Shown here piece after piece: positions 25,155-34,397 of a stretch of 64,000 bases of DNA. This DNA comes from Alkalitalea saponilacus (lineage in GTDB: Bacteria > Bacteroidota > Bacteroidia > Bacteroidales > Marinilabiliaceae). The stretch spans positions 1 to 64,000 of the forward strand of contig NZ_FUYV01000020.1 in NCBI RefSeq assembly GCF_900168165.1, written 5' to 3'. The position numbers and the translations under genes were made by a program. The stretch's first letter is position 1; each line of letters begins with the position of its first letter. The notes under the pieces are model-generated. The model did no database searches. It was not told the origin of the DNA and saw nothing but the letters and a program-made list of their open reading frames with translations.

Positions 25155-28100
25155 ATGAAATCCATCCTGTTTTTAGATATTGAAACGGATCCTGAACACA
25201 AAAGGATACTAGATATTGGTGCAATAAACAATCATGGGCACCAAATGCACTCCAATGCTATTTCCGATTTAATTAAATTGATAAATGACGGCAGTTTTTT
25301 ATGTGGACATAACATCATCCGTCACGATTTACCATATCTTAAGAAGGTGTTGGGAGAGAAACTCGTAAGCAGTCCGGTTATAGACACTTTGTTTCTTTCA
25401 CCGCTACTCTTTCCAAAAAAGCCTTATCATGCTTTACTGAAGGATGATAAACTTCAAACTGAAGAGCTAAATAATCCTCTTAATGACGCCATTAAAGCGA
25501 TGGATCTTTTTTACGATGAAGTGACTGCTTTTAAAGAGTCGGAGGAAGAGTTGCGGCAAATTTTTTATTCCCTTTTGGGGAATCAGGGTGAATTTGCTGC
25601 ATTTTTTCTGTTTGTAGGTTATGAAAGTGAAAAGACAAATGTTATAGAATTGATCAGACGCAAATTTGCTTCACAAATTTGTGCTCACATTGATTTGGAA
25701 CAGTTGATCTGCAACAACCCTATTGAACTAGCCTATTGCATTGCACTCATCAATACCGGATGTCGGAGTTCATTTACTCCGCCATGGGTGTTAAAGAATT
25801 TCCCGGAGGTTGACAGGGTGATGTATCTGTTGCGTAATAATCCTTGTTTAAAAGGCTGTACATATTGTGATCAGTCTCTTGATGCCGGGAAGGGATTAAG
25901 AAAGTTCTTCGGGTTTGAGTTTTATCGGCAATATGGAGGGAAGCCTTTACAGGAAGAGGCTGTGAAGGCGGCCATCCAAAACCGTTCGTTATTGGCGGTT
26001 TTTCCTACGGGAGGAGGGAAGTCCATTACTTTTCAGGTTCCTGCACTGATGAGTGGTGAAAATGTCAGAGGTTTAACGGTAATCATCTCTCCGCTTCAAA
26101 GTTTGATGAAGGATCAGGTTGATAACCTTGAGCGTGCCGGTATCACCGAGGCCGTTACCATTAACGGACTGTTGGATCCAATTGAACGTGCAAAATCGTT
26201 CGAACGGGTTGAAAACGGTTCTGCATCCATGCTCTATATATCTCCGGAATCGTTGAGGTCCAAAACCATTGAGCATTTGCTTCTGGGACGCAACATTGTG
26301 CGCTTCGTCATTGACGAAGCACACTGTTTCTCAGCATGGGGACAGGATTTCAGGGTGGATTATCTCTACATCGGTGATTTTATCAAATCCATTCAGGAAA
26401 AGAAAAATCTCACAGATCCAATTCCTGTGTCGTGTTTCACGGCTACGGCCAAGCAGAAAGTAATTGAGGATATAAAGAGCTATTTCAGGGAGAAACTTGC
26501 GCTCAAACTGGAGCTTTTTACTTCACCTGCCGCGCGCGAAAACTTGCTTTACAAAGTGCTTCCCAAAGAAACGGATGAGGAGAAATACCAGGCCATTCGT
26601 CATTTGGTTGACGGAAAAAACTGTCCCACCATTGTTTATGTGTCCCGCACCCGGCTCGCGACCAAGTTGGCTCAGCGGCTATCGGACGATGGCTATGCCG
26701 CAAAAGCCTATCACGGAAAAATGGACAAGCAGGAGAAATCGGAGAATCAAGACGCTTTTATTCGTGGCGACCTGCAGATTATGGTGGCCACATCGGCTTT
26801 TGGGATGGGTGTGGACAAGAAAGATGTGGGCATGGTGATTCATCATGATGTCTCTGATTCGCTGGAAAATTACGTGCAGGAGGCAGGAAGAGCGGGTCGT
26901 GATGAAAAGATCACGGCCGAGTGTTACATTCTTTTTAGCGAGGAGGATTTAAGCAAGCATTTTATTCTGCTTAACCAGACCAAACTCAATATCAAGGAGA
27001 TTCAGCAAATTTGGTCGGCCATTAAAGAGATTACCCGTTTTCGTGCTACGGCGTCCAACTCTGCTTTGGAGATAGCCAGAAAAGCCGGCTGGGACGAAAA
27101 TGTGGTGGAAATTGAAACCCGCGTGACCACAGCCATTGCCGCACTCGAAGAGGCCGGATACATTAGGCGCGGACAGAATATGCCAAGGATTTTTGCCAAT
27201 AGTATATTGGCAAAAAATGCTCAGGAGGCCATCGAAAGAATCAATCAATCGCACCGTTTCAATGATAAACAGAAGGTGCATGCTGTGCGCATCATTAAAA
27301 AACTGTTTTCCGGTAAAAGCCGGAAACAAGCCTCCGATGAGGTGGCAGAAACAAGAATTGACTACATTTCCGACCACCTTGGTATTGTAAAAGAGGAGGT
27401 GATAAACGTGGTAAACCTACTTAGGGAGGAGCGCATACTGGCCGATGCCAAGGATTTAACCGCGTTTATAAAACGCGGTGAGAACAAAAACCGCTCGCTT
27501 AATATATTGCAGACTTTCGGCAAAATTGAGACTTTCTTTTTGTCTGCCATTGATGAAGATGAGAAAGTGCTGCATCTGAAGGAACTGAACGAAGCGGCAG
27601 AAATGGCTGGCTGTATAGATGTTTCGCCAAACAAGCTGAGAACCATCATTAACTTTTGGACCATTAAAAACTGGATAAAAAGGCGGAATCATGACTATTC
27701 GAACCACCATTTTTCCGTTATGGCCAACAACCCGGTTGGCGTATTAAAGGAAAAACTTGAGAAACGCCACCAGCTTGCAGCTTTTATTGTCAATTACCTA
27801 TTTGCGAAAAGCAACGAAAGTATAACGGCAGAAGATCAGAACAAAGAACAACTGCTTGTGGAGTTTTCGGTACATGAATTAAAGCAGGCCTACGAGAAGG
27901 AGCAGGCTCTTTTTAAATTGTCTGTTGCCATTGAGGATGTGGAGGATGCACTGTTTTATCTTTCACGAATTGATGCCATAAAGATTGAAGGCGGATTTTT
28001 GGTGGTTTACAACAAATTAAGCATCGAACGCATTGAGCAGGATAATAAGAAAAGATACAAAACCGATGATTACACCAAGCTGAAGCAGTTTTATGTAAAT

Positions 28101-29951
28101 AAAATTCAACAGATTCACATTGTCGGGGAATACGCAAAGAAAATGATCAGTGATTATAAGGAGGCACTGCAATTTGTAAACGATTATTTTAATCTCAACT
28201 ATTCAACTTTTCTAAACCGATATTTCAATGCAACGCGACAAAAAGAGATTCAGAGGAATCTCACCCCGTCGAAGTTCAGGCAATTGTTTGGGGAACTCTC
28301 CCCGTCGCAATTGAAAATTATAACCGACAACAGCTCTCGTTACATTGTAGTAGCAGCCGGTCCCGGAAGTGGAAAAACCAAGGTGCTGGTGCATAAACTG
28401 GCTTCGCTGTTGCTAATGGAAGATGTGAAGCATGAGCAACTGTTGATGATCACCTTTTCGCGTGCGGCAGCCAGTGAATTTAAACAACGGCTGATTGGAC
28501 TCATAGGGAACGCAGCGGCTTATGTGGAAATAAAAACGTTTCACTCATACTGTTTTGACCTGTTGGGGAAAGTCGGTTCCATTGAAAAATCGGATACCAT
28601 CATCCAACAGGCCATTGATAAAATCCGAAACAAGGACATTGAACCAAGCCGCATCAGTAAAAGTGTTCTGGTGATTGATGAAGCGCAGGATATGGATCTT
28701 CATGAGTTCTCTCTGATAAAAACGCTGATGGATTTAAATGAAGAGATGCGCGTTATCGCCGTAGGCGATGACGATCAGAACATTTATGAATTCCGTGGAG
28801 CCAGTTCCAGGCATCTGGAGCAGTTTATCACCCAATATCAGGCCAAAAAATATGAGTTGAATGAAAACTTTCGCAGCAAAAACAATCTGGTAGAGTTCAC
28901 CAACAAAGTGGTTCAAAAAATACGTTACAGATTAAAGGAGACTCCCATTGTGGCAAGACAAAAGGAGAATGGGGAGATAAAAGTTACCAAATACCGGGGA
29001 GGAGGGCTCATTACTCCATTGGTGGAGGAGATTGCCGGAGGGAATCTTGCCGGAACCACCGCGGTACTTACCCAGACCAACGATGAGGCTCTGTTGATTA
29101 CCGGACTGCTCAATAAAATGGGATTTCCGGCTAGACTGATTCAGTCAAACAGCGATTTTAGCCTTTACAATCTTTATGAGATAAGATTTTTTATTGACCA
29201 GTTGAGTTTAAATGGTGATCAGGTAGTGATCAGTGATGACACATGGAAACAGGCAAAACGAAATGTTTGGGAGAAGTTCAAAACCAGTTCAAAAATAGAC
29301 GTCTGTATCAACCTTGTTAAAGAGTTTCAGTTGAGCAACCCCAAACAGAAATACAGATCGGATTTTGAGGTGTTTGTCAGGGAGTCCAAAGCTGAAGATT
29401 TTATCAACATCAACGGAGAAACCATCTTTGTTTCAACCATACACAAAGCAAAGGGGAAGGAGTTTGATCATGTATTTCTGCTGCTCGATAATTTTGTGAC
29501 GGATAATGATGAGAAAATAAGACAGCTTTATGTGGCAATGACTCGGGCTAAAGAGAATCTTTCCATACACTTGAATGGTGCGTTTCTGGACGATGTGTCA
29601 AACAACAGTATTCCTTGTAAAATGGATGACCGAAATCATCAAAACCCCGAATGGCTCATATTGCATCTGACCCATAAAGACATATGGCTCGGGTATTTTA
29701 CTCACCGACAACATCTCATCCCGGATCTTTTAAGCGGAGACCCTCTGCTGATCGACACCGAAGGTTGCACGGATGCAAAAGGGAGGCGTGTTTTGAAATT
29801 TTCCACCGCATTTAAAGAGAAACTGTCACAATTCGAACTAAAAGGTTATAAACCCACAAGCGCAGAAGTTAATCATATTCTTTATTGGAAAAATGAAGAT
29901 ACCGACACCGAAATAAAAATCATATTGCCGGAAGTGAGGTTGGGGAAATAG
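25155..29951 (+). CDS. Fused DnaQ-like exonuclease, RecQ helicase and UvrD-like helicase
   Basis: A 1598-residue multi-domain DNA repair or defence protein. Residues 1-120 form a DnaQ-type exonuclease domain with D8 and E10 in FLDIET, HNIIRHD at 52-58 and D77; the last motif reads NNPLND (106-111), where HxAxxD is usual. A CxxxCxxC cluster (C231, C235, C238) precedes the RecQ core. The RecQ core has PTGGGKS at 284-290, IDEAHCFSAWGQDFR near 386 and QEAGRAGRDE near 574. After a winged-helix/linker region comes an SF1 UvrD-like helicase with AAGPGSGKT near 1065, DEAQDMD near 1175, GDDDQNIYEFRGA near 1203 and STIHKAKGKEFDHVF near 1425. RecQ-UvrD fusions are known in Bacteroidota, but the biology is little studied. 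It is a single gene followed by a repeat-rich gap. Confidence 0.92.
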   Translation: MKSILFLDIETDPEHKRILDIGAINNHGHQMHSNAISDLIKLINDGSFLCGHNIIRHDLPYLKKVLGEKLVSSPVIDTLFLSPLLFPKKPYHALLKDDKLQTEELNNPLNDAIKAMDLFYDEVTAFKESEEELRQIFYSLLGNQGEFAAFFLFVGYESEKTNVIELIRRKFASQICAHIDLEQLICNNPIELAYCIALINTGCRSSFTPPWVLKNFPEVDRVMYLLRNNPCLKGCTYCDQSLDAGKGLRKFFGFEFYRQYGGKPLQEEAVKAAIQNRSLLAVFPTGGGKSITFQVPALMSGENVRGLTVIISPLQSLMKDQVDNLERAGITEAVTINGLLDPIERAKSFERVENGSASMLYISPESLRSKTIEHLLLGRNIVRFVIDEAHCFSAWGQDFRVDYLYIGDFIKSIQEKKNLTDPIPVSCFTATAKQKVIEDIKSYFREKLALKLELFTSPAARENLLYKVLPKETDEEKYQAIRHLVDGKNCPTIVYVSRTRLATKLAQRLSDDGYAAKAYHGKMDKQEKSENQDAFIRGDLQIMVATSAFGMGVDKKDVGMVIHHDVSDSLENYVQEAGRAGRDEKITAECYILFSEEDLSKHFILLNQTKLNIKEIQQIWSAIKEITRFRATASNSALEIARKAGWDENVVEIETRVTTAIAALEEAGYIRRGQNMPRIFANSILAKNAQEAIERINQSHRFNDKQKVHAVRIIKKLFSGKSRKQASDEVAETRIDYISDHLGIVKEEVINVVNLLREERILADAKDLTAFIKRGENKNRSLNILQTFGKIETFFLSAIDEDEKVLHLKELNEAAEMAGCIDVSPNKLRTIINFWTIKNWIKRRNHDYSNHHFSVMANNPVGVLKEKLEKRHQLAAFIVNYLFAKSNESITAEDQNKEQLLVEFSVHELKQAYEKEQALFKLSVAIEDVEDALFYLSRIDAIKIEGGFLVVYNKLSIERIEQDNKKRYKTDDYTKLKQFYVNKIQQIHIVGEYAKKMISDYKEALQFVNDYFNLNYSTFLNRYFNATRQKEIQRNLTPSKFRQLFGELSPSQLKIITDNSSRYIVVAAGPGSGKTKVLVHKLASLLLMEDVKHEQLLMITFSRAAASEFKQRLIGLIGNAAAYVEIKTFHSYCFDLLGKVGSIEKSDTIIQQAIDKIRNKDIEPSRISKSVLVIDEAQDMDLHEFSLIKTLMDLNEEMRVIAVGDDDQNIYEFRGASSRHLEQFITQYQAKKYELNENFRSKNNLVEFTNKVVQKIRYRLKETPIVARQKENGEIKVTKYRGGGLITPLVEEIAGGNLAGTTAVLTQTNDEALLITGLLNKMGFPARLIQSNSDFSLYNLYEIRFFIDQLSLNGDQVVISDDTWKQAKRNVWEKFKTSSKIDVCINLVKEFQLSNPKQKYRSDFEVFVRESKAEDFININGETIFVSTIHKAKGKEFDHVFLLLDNFVTDNDEKIRQLYVAMTRAKENLSIHLNGAFLDDVSNNSIPCKMDDRNHQNPEWLILHLTHKDIWLGYFTHRQHLIPDLLSGDPLLIDTEGCTDAKGRRVLKFSTAFKEKLSQFELKGYKPTSAEVNHILYWKNEDTDTEIKIILPEVRLGK

Positions 29952-30488
29952 ATGGGGCAGATGCTCTTATAATAGATGGTTAGGTTATTAGATTATTAGG
30001 TGTTAGCCAAAAATAAGTTATTGATTACAAGTGTGTTTTTTGTTTAAAAAGCAGGGTTGAATACATCTGGATTTCATTAAACGTATCGTTCCTACGGAAC
30101 TTTAAGAATAAAAAATTGCTTATTAATTGAGAGCCGTAGGCTCGCATCTATTTTGTAAGGATGGACTTTAGTCCATTCATAAGCAGTTGTATCAATGCGA
30201 AGGATAGCTGTAGGCTCGGGGCATATTATATGAGGTCAGAAAAGATATATCCCTTTCGCCCTGCATCCCACGTCCTGCTGTGCTTTCCGCCCTTTTTTGC
30301 TTTCTTTTTTTTCAACCCCCATCAGATAAGCGTTTAATTCTCCCTAATGCCACAAAGCGGCAGGTTATTCCAACCCAATGGCAACGCCTTGGGTATTCGC
30401 ACAACAAGGCGATTTCGTCCTGAAAGGACAGCTTAAATCAGAGCAAGCAATATTTGCAGAAAGAAATTCTCAGTTAGCGGGAATCTTT
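29952..30488. repeat. Repeat-rich intergenic zone with REP-like palindromes
   Basis: No gene is credible here. Short perfect palindromes follow one another: GTTCC-TAC-GGAAC at 30088-30100, GAGCC-GTA-GGCTC at 30131-30143 and ATGGACT-TT-AGTCCAT at 30161-30176. The first recurs at 30566-30578 and 31439-31451. Such 13-20 nt palindromes scattered in intergenic DNA resemble REP elements. The left part (29980-30006) is an octamer-like run of TTAG-rich units. Confidence 0.55.
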
Positions 30489-30579
30489 TGCAAGCAAAGT
30501 GGGCACACGGCAGTCTCTGGTTTTGTCCATAAACAGCGGTCATAGGTTTGATCATAATATGCCACGTTCCTACGGAACT
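30489..30579. repeat. 91-bp direct repeat, left copy
   Basis: Positions 30489-30579 match 31362-31452 at 85 of 91 positions with no gaps. Both copies end in the palindrome GTTCC-TAC-GGAAC. The two copies flank the toxin-antitoxin pair. Translated, parts read like small zinc-ribbon peptides, but no credible gene spans them. A further hairpin, ACCGGAT-TAAA-ATCCGGT, sits at 30606-30623. Confidence 0.8.
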
Positions 30580-30779
30580 CAGTTAATCTGTGGGCGGTTC
30601 TTTTAACCGGATTAAAATCCGGTCTTATAAAATGTGTCGTTTCTAGGGAAATTTGTAAAGAAAACATTCAATTGACCTTAAATTTGGCCTTATAAAATTA
30701 GGTTTTCCTATGAAATTTTAATGCTTTAAAAATCGATAATCGCATTATAAAACAGTATCTTTATCTAAAATGAGTTGAT

Positions 30780-31007
30780 ATGGAACTTACAGTTAATATA
30801 AAGGAGCAGAGAAAAATAGCTGCATTTCTTAATCTAATCAAAGATATTGATTATATAGAGATTGTTAGTGTGAAAGAAGGATTGCAGGAGCTTCCATCCG
30901 AGCATAAGGATTTACTTGATAAAAGGCTGCATCGAATAGAAAACGGCGAAACGACTTTTAAGAATTGGGACTTGATTAAAAAGAAATATGAAGACAAAGA
31001 CGTATAG
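30780..31007 (+). CDS. Antitoxin of a RelE/ParE-type module
   Basis: A 75-residue acidic protein resembling the putative addiction-module component family paired with RelE/ParE toxins. The C-terminal half is the usual toxin-wrapping helix, reading LPSEHKDLLDKRLHRIENGETTFKNWDLIKKKYE. The ATG at 30780 is the first in frame. It precedes and overlaps the toxin gene by 20 nt, which is the standard order and coupling. It should neutralise the toxin and may repress its own promoter. The pair sits between two 91-bp direct repeats. Confidence 0.8.
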   Translation: MELTVNIKEQRKIAAFLNLIKDIDYIEIVSVKEGLQELPSEHKDLLDKRLHRIENGETTFKNWDLIKKKYEDKDV

Positions 31008-31293
31008 TCTTGAATTATCAGACGAGGCAGAAGTTGACTTTGATAAATCATATGAATTTTATTCTGAGGACAGCATAAAAGTTGCTGACACTTTCTTTAA
31101 GCAAATTAATCTTGGTTTTGAGAATATCAAACAAAACCCAAAATCGTTTCCAATTGCTCACAATGATGTAAGAAAGTATGTTGTAAAAAAGTTCCCATTC
31201 GTGATTTACTATCGAATTGTTCATGCAGTAATACAGGTAATTGCGATTTTCCACACGAGTAGAAATCCTGAAATATGGAATGAACGGACATGA
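30988..31293 (+). CDS. RelE/ParE-family toxin
   Basis: A 101-residue protein with the RelE/ParE fold. The N-terminal helical part is DEAEVDFDKSYEFYSEDSIKVADTFFKQI; then come NPKSFPIAHNDVRKYVVKKFPFVIYYRI and the C-terminal strand VIQVIAIFHTSRNPEIW, with the H-x3-R/N-P arrangement common in ParE-like toxins. It may be an mRNA interferase or a gyrase poison; the sequence does not decide. It is translationally coupled to the antitoxin. Both genes are AT-rich compared with the neighbouring purK. Confidence 0.88.
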   Translation: MKTKTYSLELSDEAEVDFDKSYEFYSEDSIKVADTFFKQINLGFENIKQNPKSFPIAHNDVRKYVVKKFPFVIYYRIVHAVIQVIAIFHTSRNPEIWNERT

Positions 31294-31361
31294 TAAATTT
31301 GCTATTCTTTATGAAGGAAAGAACTCTTTTGTAAATTTTAACCCTCGCTTGGAACTTTCTA

Positions 31362-31452
31362 TGCAAGCAAAGCGGGCACACGGCAGTCTCTGGTTTTGTC
31401 CATAAAGAGCGGTCATAGGTTGGATCATTATTTGCTACGTTCCTACGGAACT
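31362..31452. repeat. 91-bp direct repeat, right copy
   Basis: The partner of 30489-30579 (85 of 91 identical). Together they bracket about 780 bp containing the toxin-antitoxin genes. The sequence to the right of this copy (CTTTAGGAATAAA) resembles that after the lone palindrome at 30088-30100, so part of the unit exists there as well. Confidence 0.8.
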
Positions 31453-31826
31453 TTAGGAATAAATTACCACAAGCATATTAACTCTTCCCAAGATACCTCA
31501 GCGTCCTTGCATCGCTGCCTTTAGCTCTTCTCTCTCCAAAAAATCCTCTGTGCTTTTGCGTCTTTGCGTTTATATCTTCCCTCCCCATCATGGCATTTCT
31601 TTTACAGAAAAAATGGAACTATCTATTTTTTCTCAGATAATCCCGACAAATTTCTTTTTCTTTGCATAAAATTATTACCAGCAGGAATTATTCACATTGG
31701 TTTGTTAGGATAATCTGAGGTATTTATGCTCAGTAATAACGAATCACATGATATTTTTTGGTTTATAAAAATTTGTGTCTTTTCGCCTTTGCGTTCAGAC
31801 TTTTAAATTACATGCGCTCAATATAA
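31453..31826. other. Intergenic stretch with GCGTCTTTGCG-type repeats
   Basis: No gene seen. Two related T/G/C-rich strings occur, TTTTGCGTCTTTGCGTTTAT near 31,553-31,572 and a CTTTTCGCCTTTGCGTTCAG version near 31,779. They resemble low-complexity repeats at 49,130-49,230 and 53,763-53,790. The purK promoter lies near the right end but is not resolved. Confidence 0.45.
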
Positions 31827-32993
31827 ATGGAAAGATTGATTACTTCGAATCTGAAACTTGGAATCATTGCCGGGGGACAACTTGCGAAAATGCTGATACA
31901 GGAAGCAAGTAAATGGGATATTGCAACATATGTACTGGATAAGGAGAAGGAGTGTCCGGCAGGAAGCATCGCTTCATGCCTGATAAGTGGCAGCCAGACT
32001 GATTTTGATGATGTTTATAACTTTGGCAAATTGGTGGATGTTTTAACCTATGAAATGGAAAACATCAACATAGAAGCTTTAAAGAAATTGAAATCAGAAG
32101 GTGTTGTCATTAAACCCGACCCTGATGTTCTGGAAATGATTCAGGACAAAGGATTGCAAAAAGAGTTCTACCGAACGAATGGAATTCCCACCTCTCCCTT
32201 TGTTTTTGTGGATGGTTTGGAAGAGATTGAAGAAAAAATTAATTCCGGAGAGATCAAATTTCCGTTCGTACAAAAGATAAGAAAGGGTGGATACGACGGA
32301 CAAGGTGTTGCGGTGGTAAACAGTTCCGAAGAACTTGGAAAAATCCTGCCTGATGCTTCCATCATTGAGAATAAAATCGAAATTGACAAGGAGATAGCAG
32401 TGATTGCAGCCCGCAATCAAAATGGTGACATCAGTTGTTTCCCTGTTGTAGAGATGGTTTTTAACGACAAAGCCAATCTGGTTGACAAGCTCATTTGTCC
32501 TTCAACCATCACTGCCGGGCAGACTGAGAAAGCCATTAACATAGCATCGCAAATCATTGGTTTATTAAATATGGAGGGATTGCTTGCTGTTGAGTTTTTT
32601 GTAGATCAGGATGGTGAGGTTATTGTCAATGAAATGGCTCCACGACCGCACAACAGTGGACACCACTCCATTGAAAGCATTATAACTTCCCAGTTTGAAC
32701 AACATTTACGTTCAATTTTAAACCTGCCTCTGGGAAGCACAGAATTAAAATTGCCGGCGGTAATGCTTAACATCATTGGTGAAGAAGGATACCAGGGCAA
32801 AGTAAAATATGAAGGTCTTACTGAGAGTATGGCAATACCGGGAGTTAAGGTTCATTTGTACGGAAAAAAAGAGACCCGGCCATTCAGAAAAATGGGTCAT
32901 GTTACCATTCTTTCGGCGAATATGCAAGACGCACTTAAAAAGGCCGACAAGGTAAAGGAATTGTTAAAAGTAAAGTCATGGGAAAAAAAGTAG
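31827..32993 (+). CDS. purK: N5-carboxyaminoimidazole ribonucleotide synthase
   Basis: A 388-residue ATP-grasp enzyme converting AIR, bicarbonate and ATP to N5-CAIR in purine synthesis. [17 protein letters not shown] near the N-terminus is the PurK signature, [14 protein letters not shown] lies in the ATP-grasp lid and [16 protein letters not shown] at about 268-283 binds the metal/ATP. Length is usual. Cytoplasmic. It overlaps purE by 16 nt, so the two successive enzymes are co-translated. Confidence 0.97.
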   Translation: MERLITSNLKLGIIAGGQLAKMLIQEASKWDIATYVLDKEKECPAGSIASCLISGSQTDFDDVYNFGKLVDVLTYEMENINIEALKKLKSEGVVIKPDPDVLEMIQDKGLQKEFYRTNGIPTSPFVFVDGLEEIEEKINSGEIKFPFVQKIRKGGYDGQGVAVVNSSEELGKILPDASIIENKIEIDKEIAVIAARNQNGDISCFPVVEMVFNDKANLVDKLICPSTITAGQTEKAINIASQIIGLLNMEGLLAVEFFVDQDGEVIVNEMAPRPHNSGHHSIESIITSQFEQHLRSILNLPLGSTELKLPAVMLNIIGEEGYQGKVKYEGLTESMAIPGVKVHLYGKKETRPFRKMGHVTILSANMQDALKKADKVKELLKVKSWEKK

Positions 32994-33469
32994 TAAGCAT
33001 AGTAATGGGATCCGACTCGGATTTGCCTGTCATGAATCAGGCAGCTGAAATGCTGGAATTATTTGGAGTTGAATATGAACTGGATATTGTTTCGGCTCAC
33101 CGCACTCCCGAAAAGATGTATGATTTTGCTTCCAACGCTCATAAAAGAGGCATTCAGGTCATTATTGCCGGAGCTGGTGGAGCCGCGCACCTTCCGGGCA
33201 TGGTGGCAGCCATCACACCACTTCCGGTTATTGGAGTGCCTGTAAAGTCAAGTAATTCAATTGACGGATGGGACTCTGTATTGTCCATTTTACAAATGCC
33301 CGGAGGAGTGCCTGTTGCCACAGTGGCATTAAACGGAGCTAAAAATGCAGGTATTCTTGCTGCACAAATTGTGGCCGCAAACAATCAGGAGGTACTACAA
33401 AAAATCATCAATTATAAAGAGGATTTAAAAAATCAGGTCATCGCAAAATCTGAAAAAGTTAAGCGATAA
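32978..33469 (+). CDS. purE: N5-carboxyaminoimidazole ribonucleotide mutase (class I PurE)
   Basis: A 163-residue enzyme that moves the carboxyl group of N5-CAIR to carbon, giving [21 protein letters not shown] is the substrate-binding loop, and [13 protein letters not shown] contains the catalytic histidine. [16 protein letters not shown] and PVKSS complete the class I pattern. The family forms octamers in the cytoplasm. It works directly after PurK, whose gene overlaps its 5' end. The arsenic cluster begins 160 nt downstream on the same strand behind its own operator. Confidence 0.97.
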   Translation: MGKKVVSIVMGSDSDLPVMNQAAEMLELFGVEYELDIVSAHRTPEKMYDFASNAHKRGIQVIIAGAGGAAHLPGMVAAITPLPVIGVPVKSSNSIDGWDSVLSILQMPGGVPVATVALNGAKNAGILAAQIVAANNQEVLQKIINYKEDLKNQVIAKSEKVKR

Positions 33470-33522
33470 ATCATCTCCTTCATATTTTTATTCCATAAAT
33501 GTAACAATAATTTAATCTTTTG

Positions 33523-33574
33523 TTATGACGTATTTTTGCGTCATAATTTTTTATGACGTAAATTTACGGCATAA
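33523..33574 (+). promoter_or_regulatory. Two tandem palindromic operators before arsR
   Basis: Palindrome 1 (33523-33546) has arms TTATGACG and CGTCATAA around the 8-bp centre TATTTTTG, which is itself a perfect TAnnTTTG -7 box. Palindrome 2 (33551-33574) has 12-bp arms with one mismatch. Both have CG-N8-CG at the core and their centres are 28 bp apart. They are likely sites for the ArsR repressor encoded 58 nt downstream. The second would lie in the early transcribed region. Confidence 0.75.
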
Positions 33575-33631
33575 AAACATCGGGTAGTTCTATTACTTGA
33601 TTAGAACATCAAATTTAAAGCTCTATATGAT

Positions 33632-33967
33632 ATGGCTAAATTAATTAAGAACTCTTTTTCTGCTGATTTGGTCCGTCAGGCCAAATTCTTTAAAGCCTTA
33701 TCTCATCCGGCGCGTTTATCAATTCTTCAATATCTGGCTGAAACTAAAACATGCATCACCGGAGATATTGCTGATGAACTGCCACTAAGCAGAACTACTG
33801 TTAATCAACATTTAAAGGAATTAAAGGAGGTAGGGCTGATAGTTGGCACTGTAGAAGGGGTGAAAACCAATTATTGCCTCAACACGCAGGCCATTAAAGA
33901 TTTTAAATCATCCGCCATTTCATTTCTCGAGGATTTAAATATTGATACCATAAACTGTAAAAAATAG
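33632..33967 (+). CDS. arsR: ArsR-family metalloid-responsive repressor
   Basis: A 111-residue winged-helix repressor with FKALSHPARLSILQYL and the recognition helix SRTTVNQHLKELKEVGLI. Cysteines are C41 (KTCITGDIADEL), C82 and C109. The classic CxC of ELCVCDL is absent, so metalloid sensing would use another cysteine arrangement. It is the first gene of an operon arsR-arsC-acr3 and should repress it until arsenite or antimonite binds. Two palindromes lie in its promoter. A paralogue with a similar cysteine position is encoded at 40754-41065. Confidence 0.92.
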   Translation: MAKLIKNSFSADLVRQAKFFKALSHPARLSILQYLAETKTCITGDIADELPLSRTTVNQHLKELKEVGLIVGTVEGVKTNYCLNTQAIKDFKSSAISFLEDLNIDTINCKK

Positions 33968-33971
33968 AAAT

Positions 33972-34397
33972 ATGAAAATTTTGATTTTGTGTACCGGCAA
34001 TTCATGCCGAAGTCAGATGGCTCATGGATTTATGGCCTCATTTGACCAACGTTTAACGGTCTGTTCAGCCGGAACCGAAGCTTCCGGCAAACTTAACCAG
34101 AGCGCGGTTAAAGCCATGAAAGAAATTGGCATCGACATCAGTCATCACACATCTGATTCGGTAGAGAAATACCTGGGTGATGAGTGGGATTATGTGATTA
34201 CCGTATGTGGAGGAGCCAACGAAGCCTGCCCGGCATTTATGGGCAAAGTTAAAAAGCGTCTTCACATTGGATTTGATGACCCGTCGCACGCTACCGGAAC
34301 CGATGAATTTATCTGGAGCGAGTTTATCCGTGTCAGGGATGAAATCAAAGCAGGTTTTTACAAATTGTATAAAGAAGAAATTGAATCACAACTATGA
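33972..34397 (+). CDS. arsC: Thioredoxin-coupled arsenate reductase
   Basis: A 141-residue low-molecular-weight-phosphatase-fold protein that reduces arsenate to arsenite. The P-loop is CTGNSCR (C7 to R13, a CX5R loop). Cysteines C79 and C86 follow with exactly the 72- and 7-residue spacing of C10/C82/C89 in the staphylococcal ArsC redox relay, which supports true arsenate reductase activity with thioredoxin as electron donor. DDPSHATG contains the general acid. It begins 4 nt after arsR and overlaps acr3 by 4 nt (ATGA). Confidence 0.93.
   Translation: MKILILCTGNSCRSQMAHGFMASFDQRLTVCSAGTEASGKLNQSAVKAMKEIGIDISHHTSDSVEKYLGDEWDYVITVCGGANEACPAFMGKVKKRLHIGFDDPSHATGTDEFIWSEFIRVRDEIKAGFYKLYKEEIESQL

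Noticed and set aside
30470-31381. Two minus-strand frames with CPLCL motifs (30470-30667 and 31127-31381) as zinc-ribbon genes
   Set aside because: Both derive from the same 91-bp intergenic repeat, and one lies antisense to the toxin gene.
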